A DNA stretch of 59,929 nt, taken from positions 1-59,929 of the forward strand of contig JAFZWK010000035.1 of NCBI GenBank assembly GCA_017617335.1, in the 5' to 3' direction. This document shows, one piece after another, positions 9,876-18,095 of the stretch; within the stretch, counting starts at the first letter, position 1, and each line of letters begins with the position of its first letter. This DNA comes from Bacteroidaceae bacterium (GTDB lineage: Bacteria; Bacteroidota; Bacteroidia; Bacteroidales; Bacteroidaceae). The position numbers and the translations under genes are program-made. The notes beneath the pieces were generated by a model that was given only the letters and a program-made list of their open reading frames with translations, was not told the origin of the DNA and made no database searches.

Positions 9876-11027
9876 ATGAAAAAAATTACGAAATTTCTTG
9901 CTGCAGCCTTTTTGGCTTTGAGCATTCCTGTATCTGTTAGTGCACAGAGTACAGAGAAAGATTATGAGCCCTATCCTTACCTTTTCATTGGTGTTCAGGG
10001 CGGTGTCCAAGACACCTTTAATCCGGAGTTCAATAACTGGAAGACTTTTACTCCCACGGCAAGTCTCAGTTTTGGAAGTTTTTTTACGAAAGTATTTGGT
10101 GCACGCTTGCATTTCAATGGAATTTGGGATAAGGCAGGTGCTGAATATTTTGATCGAACAGCAGACACTCATTTCAATTACAATTATTTGACAACCAGTG
10201 CTGATGCTTTGATTAATCTTTGTACCTTGTTTGGTAAGAAGGAGAGTTATCCTGCCAATCTGTATTTTGTATTGGGTTTGGGTGCAAATTATGCATGGAA
10301 CAATGATGAGGCTGTTGATTTGGTGAATAGTGCTCCTCCCGTAAATTTAGAATATGCAGAGAATGATAAGCGTTGGGCTTTCAATAACCGATTGGGGGTA
10401 GGCTTAGATTTCCCTCTGCACAAGAATCTGAGTTTGAATGTTGAAGGTGATATCAATCACATCGTTCCTGGCAAACAGAATAAATTCGTTACGGACCTTC
10501 TCCAGTTTACTGGTCAGGTAGGATTAAATTTTAAATTTGGTTATAAGAAGAGACCTGTTCAAGCGGAAGAATATGTTACTCGCATCGATACTATTTGGTA
10601 TGATGATATTGCTTACACTCCCCGTGTTGAGGATGGTACCATTACATGGAATGTATTCTATAAGATTCGCGAGAGTGATTTCAACGATCCTGACCAACAA
10701 TTGAAGGCAATTGGTGCTTTCTTGAAGGATCACCGTGAGTGTAAGGTTTCCCTAAAGTCTTATGCTGACGTTCAGACAGGTAACCCCAAAATCAATATGG
10801 GTTATTCACAGCAGCGTTCAGAGAAGGCTGTCAAGGCTTTGACGGATGCAGGTGTAGATCCTTCTATCATCACTGCAGAGTACTTCGGAGATACCGTTCA
10901 GCCCTTTGCTGAGAACGACAAGAACCGTGTTACAATCATCAAAGCGACTGGTTTGAAGGATATAAAAGACAAGTACACTGTTAAGAAGTATCGTACCAAG
11001 GAAGTGCGTGAATTAGTAAAGAAATAG
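9876..11027 (+). CDS. OmpA-type outer-membrane protein, copy 1
   Basis: The 383-residue precursor has a clear signal peptide cleaved after VSVSAQ, an N-terminal beta-barrel-like region of about 210 residues rich in alternating aromatic residues (YPYLFIGVQGG near its start), a linker, and a C-terminal OmpA-like peptidoglycan-binding domain at about residues 260-360. The usual NxxLSxxRA signature appears as NMGYSQQRSEKAV. It probably tethers the outer membrane to peptidoglycan. The gene has its own promoter and a strong terminator. A paralogue follows with a nearly identical C-terminal half but a divergent barrel. Confidence 0.88.
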   Translation: MKKITKFLAAAFLALSIPVSVSAQSTEKDYEPYPYLFIGVQGGVQDTFNPEFNNWKTFTPTASLSFGSFFTKVFGARLHFNGIWDKAGAEYFDRTADTHFNYNYLTTSADALINLCTLFGKKESYPANLYFVLGLGANYAWNNDEAVDLVNSAPPVNLEYAENDKRWAFNNRLGVGLDFPLHKNLSLNVEGDINHIVPGKQNKFVTDLLQFTGQVGLNFKFGYKKRPVQAEEYVTRIDTIWYDDIAYTPRVEDGTITWNVFYKIRESDFNDPDQQLKAIGAFLKDHRECKVSLKSYADVQTGNPKINMGYSQQRSEKAVKALTDAGVDPSIITAEYFGDTVQPFAENDKNRVTIIKATGLKDIKDKYTVKKYRTKEVRELVKK

Positions 11028-11083
11028 TTAAAATACAGACTTTGAAGTTTCTTGATCCAAACAAAGTGTTGGATAATTCTTAA

Positions 11084-11123
11084 AAAGCCCCCTTTTGGTT
11101 CTGCCAGAAGGGGGCTTTCTTTG
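11084..11123 (+). terminator. Rho-independent terminator after OmpA-type copy 1
   Basis: An 11-bp perfect stem (AAAGCCCCCTT at 11084-11094 with AAGGGGGCTTT at 11108-11118), extended by TTGG/CCAG, is followed by CTTT on the plus strand. It separates the two tandem OmpA-type genes into independent transcripts. Confidence 0.85.
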
Positions 11124-11204
11124 ACTGATTAGAGCAGTAAAAGTAATGTCTATGCTACAAAATCAAATAATTTATATGCAAAAAGTGAAAAAAAGATAAA
11201 AATT

Positions 11205-11236
11205 TTTGGTCACCTTATAAAAAACCTATATTTTTG
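11205..11236 (+). promoter_or_regulatory. Promoter of the second OmpA-type gene
   Basis: TTTG at 11205-11208 and TATTTTTG at 11229-11236 have the same 20-bp spacing and the same -7 octamer as the promoter of copy 1. The start would be near 11243, about 34 nt before the ATG. Confidence 0.75.
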
Positions 11237-11276
11237 TTCAAAATTGTATAATTATAAGTAATTCAGTAGAGTAACT

Positions 11277-12425
11277 ATGATTCATTTCAAAAACATTTTC
11301 GCTGTTGCTGTTTTGGCATTGGGCGTTTCATCAGCTGTCTATGCTCAGAATGTTAATGATGGTAAGGATTACAAACCTTATCCCTACATGTTTGTTGGCG
11401 TTCAGGGTGGTGCTCAGACCACTTTTACTGACTACAACAATCTCAAGTTGATCACTCCCACTTCAAGTCTTTCTTTTGGTGGATTCTTCACTCCCGTTGT
11501 AGGTGCTCGTTTGCACTTCAACAGTAAGTTCTGGGACGATGGTGCTGGCAGCATGGGTGCTTACAAAGATGCATTTGAAGATTTCAAATATGATTATAAG
11601 TATTTGACTTCAGACCTTGACTTGATGATTAACTTGATTACCTTGTTTGGTAAAAAAGACTATTATCCTGTAAATTTGTATTTGCTTGGTGGTATTGGTC
11701 TAGATTACGCATGGGATAATGGTCCTGCTTATGCACGCAAGGATGTTATGCCTTTCGCATACAAGAGTGATCGTTTGAGTCACAATGGTCGTGTAGGTGC
11801 GATGGTTGATTTCAATTTGAGCAAGCATTGGAGCTTCAATGTTGAAGTTGATGCTAATAGCAAGAGCGACCGCTACAACAGTAAGGTTGCTAACAAGGAC
11901 GATTGGCAAGTGACAGCACAGGCAGGTATTGCTTACAAGTTTGGTTTCAAGAAAAAGAAGATTGAAGAGCAGTGGGAGACCCGTATCGATACCATTTGGT
12001 ATGATGACATTGCTTACACTCCCCGTGTTGAGGATGGTACCATTACATGGAACGTATTCTATAAGATTCGCGAAAGTGACTTCAACGATCCAGACGAGCA
12101 GTTGAAAGCAATTGGAGCCTTCCTGAAAGATCACCGTGAGTGCAAAGTTTCTTTGAAGTCTTATGCTGACGTTCAGACAGGTAACCCCAAGATTAACATG
12201 GGTTATTCACAGCAGCGTTCAGAAAAGGCTGTTAAGGCTTTGACGGAAGCTGGTGTAGATCCTTCCATCATGACTGCAGAGTACTTCGGTGATACCGTTC
12301 AGCCTTTTGCAGAAAATGACAAGAACCGTGTTACAATTATTACTGCAACCGGTTTGAAGGATGTAAAGGATAAGTATACCGTTAAGAAGTATCGTACTAA
12401 AGAGGTACGTTATCGAGTAAAATAA
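11277..12425 (+). CDS. OmpA-type outer-membrane protein, copy 2
   Basis: A 382-residue paralogue of the upstream gene, with a signal peptide ending AVYAQ, a barrel region and an OmpA-like peptidoglycan-binding domain. From ETRIDTIWYDDIAYTPR onward the two proteins differ at only a handful of positions for about 140 residues, while the barrels share only scattered motifs (YKPYPYMFVGVQGG). The likely role is the same: an outer-membrane barrel tied to peptidoglycan. It has its own promoter and terminator. The contrast between conserved and divergent halves is noted as a finding. Confidence 0.88.
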   Translation: MIHFKNIFAVAVLALGVSSAVYAQNVNDGKDYKPYPYMFVGVQGGAQTTFTDYNNLKLITPTSSLSFGGFFTPVVGARLHFNSKFWDDGAGSMGAYKDAFEDFKYDYKYLTSDLDLMINLITLFGKKDYYPVNLYLLGGIGLDYAWDNGPAYARKDVMPFAYKSDRLSHNGRVGAMVDFNLSKHWSFNVEVDANSKSDRYNSKVANKDDWQVTAQAGIAYKFGFKKKKIEEQWETRIDTIWYDDIAYTPRVEDGTITWNVFYKIRESDFNDPDEQLKAIGAFLKDHRECKVSLKSYADVQTGNPKINMGYSQQRSEKAVKALTEAGVDPSIMTAEYFGDTVQPFAENDKNRVTIITATGLKDVKDKYTVKKYRTKEVRYRVK

Positions 12426-12441
12426 ATTTTCTCATAAAAGG

Positions 12442-12484
12442 AAAAAGAGTGGGTCGTTCGTTTGAGTGGCCCATTCTTTTTTTC
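12442..12484 (+). terminator. Terminator after OmpA-type copy 2
   Basis: A 14-bp stem with two G-T wobbles (12442-12455 pairing with 12468-12481) has a 12-nt loop and ends in a run of T. The 5' arm starts with five A, so the hairpin could partly work in reverse too, but no gene ends from that side. Confidence 0.75.
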
Positions 12485-12582
12485 TATGCCCGATTGTTCT
12501 GTTGTAAATATGTTTCAAGAGGTTTTAAATTCCCTTTCTTTGTTTTTCTGATACAAGTTTTCTTTAAATCTATAATTCTTCT

Positions 12583-12590
12583 TACTTTTG
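12583..12590 (+). promoter_or_regulatory. -7 element of the dipeptidase gene, which decides its start codon
   Basis: TACTTTTG fits TAnnTTTG exactly. Its last three bases are also the TTG at which the longest open frame could begin. Transcription would start near 12597, downstream of that TTG, so translation must begin at the ATG at 12609 or 12612. No clear TTTG lies at -33. Confidence 0.6.
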
Positions 12591-12608
12591 TATCCTAAAT
12601 TGTACTGG

Positions 12609-13280
12609 ATGATGCATAAACCACTTTTTGTTTTATTGTTTTTTGTGAATCTTCCCCTCTCTGCGCAGAAGAGTGTTACTGCTCAGAGTATGGAAGCACA
12701 GGGGTTAATAGAAATTACCACTTTGGACTCTACCATACAGGTTAGTTTGATGTATTCTCGGGCTGATAATTTTACAGGAAAGATTCTTTATTCAGATTTG
12801 TGTGAAGCTTATTTACACCCAATAGCTGCTAAAGCTTTGGTTCAAGCGCAGAAAAGTTTGCGCCAGAGACGCCCTGATCTCAGTCTGAAAATTTATGATG
12901 CAGCACGTCCAATGAGTATTCAGCAAAAGATGTGGAATGTGGTGGCGGGTACTAAAAAGAGCATTTATGTAAGTAATCCAAAAAATGGTGGAGGACTCCA
13001 CAATTACGGTATGGCGGTTGATATAACTCTTTGTGATGTGACTACTGGAGACACTCTGGACATGGGTACTAAAATTGATTTTCTCGGCAGTTATGCCCAT
13101 ATAGATCAGGAGTCTTCACTAGTAAAAAAAGGAATCATCAGTGTTCAGGCCAAAAGGAATCGAGAATTGCTTCGCAGTGTGATGCGTGAGGCTGGATTTA
13201 CCCCTTTGCGAAGCGAATGGTGGCATTTCAATTTCATTTCGAGAGCAGAAGCGAGAGCTAAATATAAAATAATTAGATAG
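12609..13280 (+). CDS. VanX-type D-alanyl-D-alanine dipeptidase (M15D)
   Basis: A 223-residue exported zinc peptidase with a signal peptide (FVLLFFVNLPLSAQ). Counting from the ATG at 12609, the family residues are present: Arg100 in YDAARPMS, zinc ligands His131 and Asp138 in GLHNYGMAVD, Glu203 and the third ligand His206 in EWWH. These enzymes hydrolyse D-Ala-D-Ala. In organisms without vanH/vanA they serve peptidoglycan turnover or use of D-Ala-D-Ala as a nutrient, and no vancomycin-resistance genes are nearby. I chose 12609 because the longer TTG frame starts inside the promoter. The last 8 bp overlap the end of the convergent methyltransferase gene. Confidence 0.88.
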   Translation: MMHKPLFVLLFFVNLPLSAQKSVTAQSMEAQGLIEITTLDSTIQVSLMYSRADNFTGKILYSDLCEAYLHPIAAKALVQAQKSLRQRRPDLSLKIYDAARPMSIQQKMWNVVAGTKKSIYVSNPKNGGGLHNYGMAVDITLCDVTTGDTLDMGTKIDFLGSYAHIDQESSLVKKGIISVQAKRNRELLRSVMREAGFTPLRSEWWHFNFISRAEARAKYKIIR

Positions 13281-14520
13281 GAAGTGTTTTCTCTCCTCTT
13301 ATTAAAATATGGCTTCCATCAGCTTGGGTAGTGGCAAAAAGATAGTCCTTTCCACCCTCGCGAAGTTTCAATCGTTTTCGCAGAACTGCCACACTGGTAG
13401 GAAAATTACGAGTTGCCAGATTGGCTTGCTTAAGGTCTCCCAACATTTTGCATAAGCTTTGTCTGCTGAAATCACTCCATCCCACAATGTGAAAAGATCT
13501 TCCTGGAAAATCTTTTAGTAATCGGTTGTTGACGAATAGATGGCTGTTAGAATGAAGTTTTTTCAGATTATATAACGAACACAAAGCATTCTGGACACTA
13601 GCTTTCAGGATGGAGGCATTTGGTTCGTAGAGGAAAGTTTCTTCATTAGAAAGTCGTGACAATATATCTGGAGTGGTATGTCTTTCTGTTTCAGAGCAGA
13701 CAAAAACAGGATCCTCACTCCTCAAATTAACACAGTGAAACTTGACTTCACCGTTTTTTTCAGCGGTAATTACGAATAACAGTTCTTTACATTCACCTTC
13801 CACGCTGACCACATGAACCTCTGATACATTTTTAAGGGTGTGAAGAGCTAAGGAAATATCTAGCATTGGAGAGAGTTTAACAAGTGTCACATGACTTCGA
13901 AGAAGAAGTTCAGTGGCAAGTGAAGTAATGTCGGGTGTACAATCCTCCAAAGCCACTGTTTTACGTCCTGCTTTATCCCGTCGGGCAGGATCCAAATAGA
14001 CAAGAGAATAGTTTTTTTTCGTTTGTGTAAGCTGTCCTATACCATCTCCACAAACGATACTAGTATTAGATAATCCAAGCACGGGAAAGTTATGTTGAGC
14101 CAACTTGCATAGGTCAGGATTTTGTTCCACGTAGGTGGCATGTTTGAAAATAGGTGCAAGATAACTGAAATCAACTCCATAGCCTCCTGTCAGGTCAACC
14201 ATTTCCTGTCTTCTCTCTTCAGGGAGGAGTCGTTCTGCAATTTGTCGTTTATAGAGAGAAGTGTATTGGCTGCTGCATTGTTCCATTGAGAGTCGAGGCG
14301 GAAAAAGAATATCCTTTTTCTCGCTCCAATGAGGCAGTTTTTTACAAGCCAGTTGCCAGCCTTCGATTTGTTGAAGGCAAAATTGTAGATTCATTCCATC
14401 AGGAATTTTCTTGAAGGCAAGAGTATGCACGTCTTCGTTTCGATGCTGTTGTATGAATTCTGTTTCTGTCATTTTGCTTGCAACTTCCTGGTTTAGAATG
14501 AGGCTTGTCGCATGCAGCAT
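13273..14520 (-). CDS. Class I SAM-dependent methyltransferase with THUMP-like domain
   Basis: A 415-residue protein with a Rossmann methyltransferase core: the SAM-binding loop VDLTGGYGVDFSYL at about residues 110-123, an acidic VEQNPDL turn, and the catalytic-type motif YLDPARRD at about residues 176-183, typical of nucleic-acid N-methyltransferases. The C-terminal 90 residues resemble the THUMP-like domain of this Bacteroidetes family (NFPTSVAVLRKRLKL). An RNA substrate is likely but not shown. A second in-frame ATG lies at 14472; the first overlaps a 16-bp perfect palindrome. The gene converges on the dipeptidase with an 8-bp overlap and no terminator between them. Confidence 0.8.
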   Translation of the reverse strand: MLHATSLILNQEVASKMTETEFIQQHRNEDVHTLAFKKIPDGMNLQFCLQQIEGWQLACKKLPHWSEKKDILFPPRLSMEQCSSQYTSLYKRQIAERLLPEERRQEMVDLTGGYGVDFSYLAPIFKHATYVEQNPDLCKLAQHNFPVLGLSNTSIVCGDGIGQLTQTKKNYSLVYLDPARRDKAGRKTVALEDCTPDITSLATELLLRSHVTLVKLSPMLDISLALHTLKNVSEVHVVSVEGECKELLFVITAEKNGEVKFHCVNLRSEDPVFVCSETERHTTPDILSRLSNEETFLYEPNASILKASVQNALCSLYNLKKLHSNSHLFVNNRLLKDFPGRSFHIVGWSDFSRQSLCKMLGDLKQANLATRNFPTSVAVLRKRLKLREGGKDYLFATTQADGSHILIRGEKTLPI

Positions 14521-14527
14521 GCTGCAT
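14512..14527. repeat. 16-bp perfect palindrome over a methyltransferase start codon
   Basis: ATGCAGCATGCTGCAT is its own reverse complement. It contains the first possible ATG (14518-14520 on the minus strand) of the methyltransferase. In RNA it would form an 8-bp hairpin covering that start codon; as DNA it could be an operator. If the ATG at 14472 is the true start, the palindrome lies in the leader. Confidence 0.6.
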
Positions 14528-14571
14528 TTTTTTGTTTATATCTCTCCTTGAAAGATTAATAAAATGTTCTT

Positions 14572-16020
14572 TTATTCTACATGATAAAATTTCACGTCTG
14601 AGATTATGGGACATGCTCGACTTTTCAGAATAGTTAATCGTAGAGCACAGGCTTCTACCTCAGGAAAACGAAGCAAGCGCTTGTTACCAATGGTGGTAGC
14701 TGTAGCCACTTCTTTCCAGATACCTCTATTGTCTTGAGCTTCCATCTTAAATTTACATATTCTTTGTCCGAGGGCGATGTGCTCACGGATCATGGCGCGA
14801 TTCACTCGAGTGGGTTTTTTCAGAACAAAGGTAATTTCACCTGTGGTAATGCTGTCATCTGTTGCCCAATAAGTATCGAGATTGTCATCACATGCTTTTT
14901 GGGCATTGTAGATAGCTTCCCCTCCTCGAGTGTTAGATGCTTCTGCACTGACAATCTGTTTATTTATACAATTTCCAAATTCTTTTTGTAATGCTTTTCC
15001 GAATTCTTCTAATGTTTGCACATCCTCGGCATTCAATTTGCCATCACGATTGGGTGGAATATTCAGAATTAAGTTGGCTCCATGTCCTATGCTATTGTAG
15101 TAGATCTCCATCAGTTGTTCAGGTGTCTTCACCTGGGGATTCTCCTTTTCATGGAAGAACCATCCTGGACGGATGGAAACATCTACTTCAGCGGGTACCC
15201 AATTAGAGCCTTCTTCATCTCCAAATTCCAGAATCTTACCGTCGGCAATTCCAGGAGAGAAGTTTACACGCTTAATAGTACACCAGTTTGTTTCGCCCAC
15301 ATAGCCCGATTCATTGCCGCACCAACGGGTATCTGGACCTCCATCGCTGAAAATGCATGCTTGGGGTTGCAGTTCGCGAATCAAGAAATTGGTATTCTTC
15401 CAGTCATAATAAGTTCTGTTGTCTATTTTACGCACTTCTTTACGTCCACCATAATAACCGTCGCCACCGTTAGCACCATCTTCCCAGACTTCGAAGATAG
15501 AACCATATTGAGTCAGCAATTCAGTTAATTGATTGCGATAATAAGTAATGTATTCTGGTGTCCCATAGCGCAGGTCGTGACGGTCCCAAGGGGAGAGGTA
15601 AACGCCAAACTTCAGTCCATGCCTCTTGGCAGCCTCTGAAACAGACTTTACCAAATCGCCTTTCCCATTCATCCATTGGCTATTCTTTACGGAATAGTCT
15701 GTGTACTTTGAAGGCCAAAGACAGAATCCGTCATGATGTTTAGCCGTCAGGACAACACCCTTCATCCCAGCAGCTTTCATGGCTCTCATCCATTGGTCGC
15801 AATCCAGATTGACAGGATTGAAGAGATCAGGACTAGCATCACCGTATCCCCATTCCTTGTCATTGAAAGTGTTGGTAGTAAAATGAATGAAGGCATAGAA
15901 GTTCAATTTATGCCATGCCAATTGTCTTGCTGTAGGTATAGGACCGTAAGGGGCTGGTGGGTTCACTTTGGCCAGCATTACCAAAGGCATCATTGCCATC
16001 AATAAAAATATTCTTTTCAT
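14572..16020 (-). CDS. Alpha-L-fucosidase, GH29, with C-terminal discoidin-like domain
   Basis: A 482-residue secreted glycoside hydrolase with a signal peptide (MKRIFLLMAMMPLVMLA). The GH29 core has FIHFTTNTF near residues 44-52, the substrate-binding HHDGF at 95-99, and Asp181 in VWEDGANG as the probable nucleophile. Residues from about 350 form a discoidin (F5/8 C, CBM32-like) domain, including NLDTYWATDD. The arrangement fits GH29 enzymes that remove fucose from host or plant glycans. The gene stands alone, with a -7 box about 80 bp upstream and no SusCD pair or sulfatase next to it. Confidence 0.9.
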   Translation of the reverse strand: MKRIFLLMAMMPLVMLAKVNPPAPYGPIPTARQLAWHKLNFYAFIHFTTNTFNDKEWGYGDASPDLFNPVNLDCDQWMRAMKAAGMKGVVLTAKHHDGFCLWPSKYTDYSVKNSQWMNGKGDLVKSVSEAAKRHGLKFGVYLSPWDRHDLRYGTPEYITYYRNQLTELLTQYGSIFEVWEDGANGGDGYYGGRKEVRKIDNRTYYDWKNTNFLIRELQPQACIFSDGGPDTRWCGNESGYVGETNWCTIKRVNFSPGIADGKILEFGDEEGSNWVPAEVDVSIRPGWFFHEKENPQVKTPEQLMEIYYNSIGHGANLILNIPPNRDGKLNAEDVQTLEEFGKALQKEFGNCINKQIVSAEASNTRGGEAIYNAQKACDDNLDTYWATDDSITTGEITFVLKKPTRVNRAMIREHIALGQRICKFKMEAQDNRGIWKEVATATTIGNKRLLRFPEVEACALRLTILKSRACPIISDVKFYHVE

Positions 16021-16098
16021 GTTTTCTACATTTGTTATGTTTTGTTTCTTCTTATATGACTCAAATGGTTTTTATGGTTTGTTTATCAATAACCTGTA

Positions 16099-16106
16099 CA
16101 AAGATA
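16099..16106 (-). promoter_or_regulatory. -7 element for the fucosidase gene
   Basis: On the minus strand this is TATCTTTG, matching TAnnTTTG. Transcription would begin near 16092, giving a leader of about 70 nt. The -33 region is not a good TTTG. Confidence 0.5.
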
Positions 16107-16120
16107 CGAAAATTATTTGA

Positions 16121-16161
16121 ATAGAAAGAAAAAGGGACTGCGATTCACATCGCGGTCCCTT
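16121..16161 (-). terminator. Minus-strand terminator with no protein gene upstream
   Basis: A 13-bp stem with one wobble (16132-16144 with 16149-16161) has a TCAC loop. On the minus strand it is followed by TTTTTCTTTC, so it terminates minus-strand transcripts coming from above 16161. No convincing protein gene lies there, which points to a small RNA or leader transcript. Confidence 0.75.
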
Positions 16162-16400
16162 CATTCCCATGAAGAAGTAGTATTTAACTACTGTCTCCAA
16201 AAAAGATTACTCTCTTTTATCTAACCTAAAAAACGTTGTTTCTTCATTAATAGCTCAAACCTTTTTCTCTCCAAGTCATAACTGATGCACTATCAGTGAG
16301 AACATTGGCAAGAACACATTACATAAGTAATTGCCATTTCATGGTCTAATTGGTTTAATTAATATTATCAGTTAGTGGTTTTTATGTTGTTTATTTATTC
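16162..16400 (-). ncRNA. Candidate small RNA or short-peptide transcript
   Basis: This part of the 660-bp gap between the fucosidase and cardiolipin synthase genes precedes a strong minus-strand terminator. On the minus strand it contains two further hairpins: ACTGAT/ATCAGT around 16278-16298 and AGTAG/CTACT around 16176-16192. It also has tiny frames, including a 14-codon one reading MAITYVMCSCQCSH. No TAnnTTTG promoter was found upstream on this strand, and I recognise no known RNA family. The evidence is the orphan terminator plus local structure. The 5' end is a guess. Confidence 0.35.
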
Positions 16401-16615
16401 TATTTCTCAGGTTTTCTACTTTTGATACTGCAATATTAAAAAAATTTCTTTTATGTTGTATCCTTTTTCTAATAAAAAAGAGAGAAAGATGAGAAATTAT
16501 GTTCCTGAATAACAACAAATTTGTGTTTTTTATTCCATTTATCCTGTTTTTATGTCTATTCTGGAGTCTTTTCCACAAGGAGAATCAATTTTATGAATCT
16601 TTATGCGAATGAGGG

Positions 16616-16646
16616 TTTGATTTTTCATCAGGATTTGATAACTTTG
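16616..16646 (+). promoter_or_regulatory. Promoter of the cardiolipin synthase gene
   Basis: TTTG at 16616-16619 and TAACTTTG at 16639-16646, spaced by 19 bp, fit the Bacteroidetes promoter pattern. The start would be near 16653, about 32 nt before the ATG at 16685. Confidence 0.7.
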
Positions 16647-16684
16647 AAGGCAGAAACAAATATTTCTACCTAAGGCTGTCCTCT

Positions 16685-18085
16685 ATGATAATTCAGTTCT
16701 GGATCAGATTAGTCATTTTGCTCTTCGCTCTAAACCTCTCTGTTGTGGTTATGATGCAGCGACGTCGTCCTTCAGATGCTTGGGCATGGATTCTGGTGCT
16801 TATCTTTGTTCCTGTTCTGGGTATTCTGTTGTATTACCTTTTTGGATTTCCTGCAAAGGATAGACCGCTGATTACTGACGAGCGTTTGCAGACCCTCAAA
16901 TCCCATACTGCACCATTACAGGCTAAGGGAGAAGAGGGTGTGAGTCATTTGATTCCGCTGTTGCAAAATGTGAGCCAATCCTATCCTACTCGAGGTAATG
17001 GTATGAAATTCCATACTACTTTTGCTGACATGTACCAGACTTTGAAGGCAGATATCCAAGCAGCTCGGCATCACGTCCATTTGGAATTTTTTCAGATAGA
17101 ATCCGATCCTGTAGGTGATGATCTTAGCAACCTTTTAATAAGTAAGGTAAAAGAAGGAGTTGAAGTGCGTGTCATCTATGATGCGGCAGCTTGTTGGCTC
17201 GTGCCTCGCAGTTTTTATCGCAGGATGCAGAATGGCGGCGTTCAAGTGAAAGCATTCAATCCCATTTTCCCTATATTGTCACCTTTCTCTAACTACAGAG
17301 ATCATCGCAAGGTGGTCGTCATAGATGGCCAGATAGGCTACACGGGGGGCATGAACATCGCTGAGCGTTATTTGCTTGGCATACGTGGTGGCGTATGGCG
17401 TGACACTCATATACGGTTGACTGGACCCTCTGTTAGTGAGCTGCAGACAGCTTTCCTCAGTGATTGGCAGTTTACACGCAAGGAGTGGATTTGCGATGAT
17501 ATATATTATCCTGAGCCATTACATTCAAACCAGAATCTGTTGATGCAGATAATCAGTTCCAATCCAACAGACTCTTGGCGAGTGATGGATTTATCCATCT
17601 CTCAAACCATTTTCTCATCACGCCATTATCTCTATCTTCAGTCACCCTATTTCCTTCCTTCCGAGGCTATTCGTAGCGCTCTTTTTTCAGCCGCTCTTTC
17701 TGGCATAGACGTCAGGGTGATGATTCCAACTCGACCTGATAAGGGACACATTACCATCAATGCCTCGCGATGGCATGTGGAGCAGATGTTGCAAGCAGGA
17801 GTCCGCTTTTACTTTTATGACAACGGATACATGCATTCAAAGACGATAGTCTCTGATGACTTTATCACCAGTATTGGCAGCGTAAACATCGATAGCCGCA
17901 GCCTGAGCCAAGCCTTCGAAATAGATGCATTCATCTATGACCGCGAGATTGCCCTGCATCAGAAGCAGCTATTTCTGGAAGACACAAAATATTGTCATGA
18001 ATTGAATCTGGAAACTTGGCAGCAACGTCCTCGATGGGAGCATGTGAAAGAATCCTTCTGTCGATTGCTGGCACCCCTATTATAA
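16685..18085 (+). CDS. cls: Cardiolipin synthase (phospholipase D superfamily)
   Basis: The 466-residue protein has two N-terminal membrane segments and two phospholipase D (HxKxxxxD) motifs: His207/Lys209/Asp214 in DHRKVVVIDG and His384/Lys386/Asp391 in MHSKTIVSDD. It makes cardiolipin by phosphatidyl transfer at the inner membrane. Length and order match bacterial Cls. It has its own promoter and is followed after 10 bp by a VTT-domain membrane protein, so both are probably on one transcript. Confidence 0.93.
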   Translation: MIIQFWIRLVILLFALNLSVVVMMQRRRPSDAWAWILVLIFVPVLGILLYYLFGFPAKDRPLITDERLQTLKSHTAPLQAKGEEGVSHLIPLLQNVSQSYPTRGNGMKFHTTFADMYQTLKADIQAARHHVHLEFFQIESDPVGDDLSNLLISKVKEGVEVRVIYDAAACWLVPRSFYRRMQNGGVQVKAFNPIFPILSPFSNYRDHRKVVVIDGQIGYTGGMNIAERYLLGIRGGVWRDTHIRLTGPSVSELQTAFLSDWQFTRKEWICDDIYYPEPLHSNQNLLMQIISSNPTDSWRVMDLSISQTIFSSRHYLYLQSPYFLPSEAIRSALFSAALSGIDVRVMIPTRPDKGHITINASRWHVEQMLQAGVRFYFYDNGYMHSKTIVSDDFITSIGSVNIDSRSLSQAFEIDAFIYDREIALHQKQLFLEDTKYCHELNLETWQQRPRWEHVKESFCRLLAPLL

Positions 18086-18095
18086 ATTAAGAGAA

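Noticed and set aside
12609-13280. VanX-like dipeptidase as vancomycin resistance
   Set aside because: No vanH, vanA/B or vanRS genes nearby; such dipeptidases are common in organisms without resistance.
16372-16578. 68-residue minus-strand frame rich in Asn, Lys and Arg
   Set aside because: AT-rich low-complexity composition and no promoter or family likeness; probably chance.
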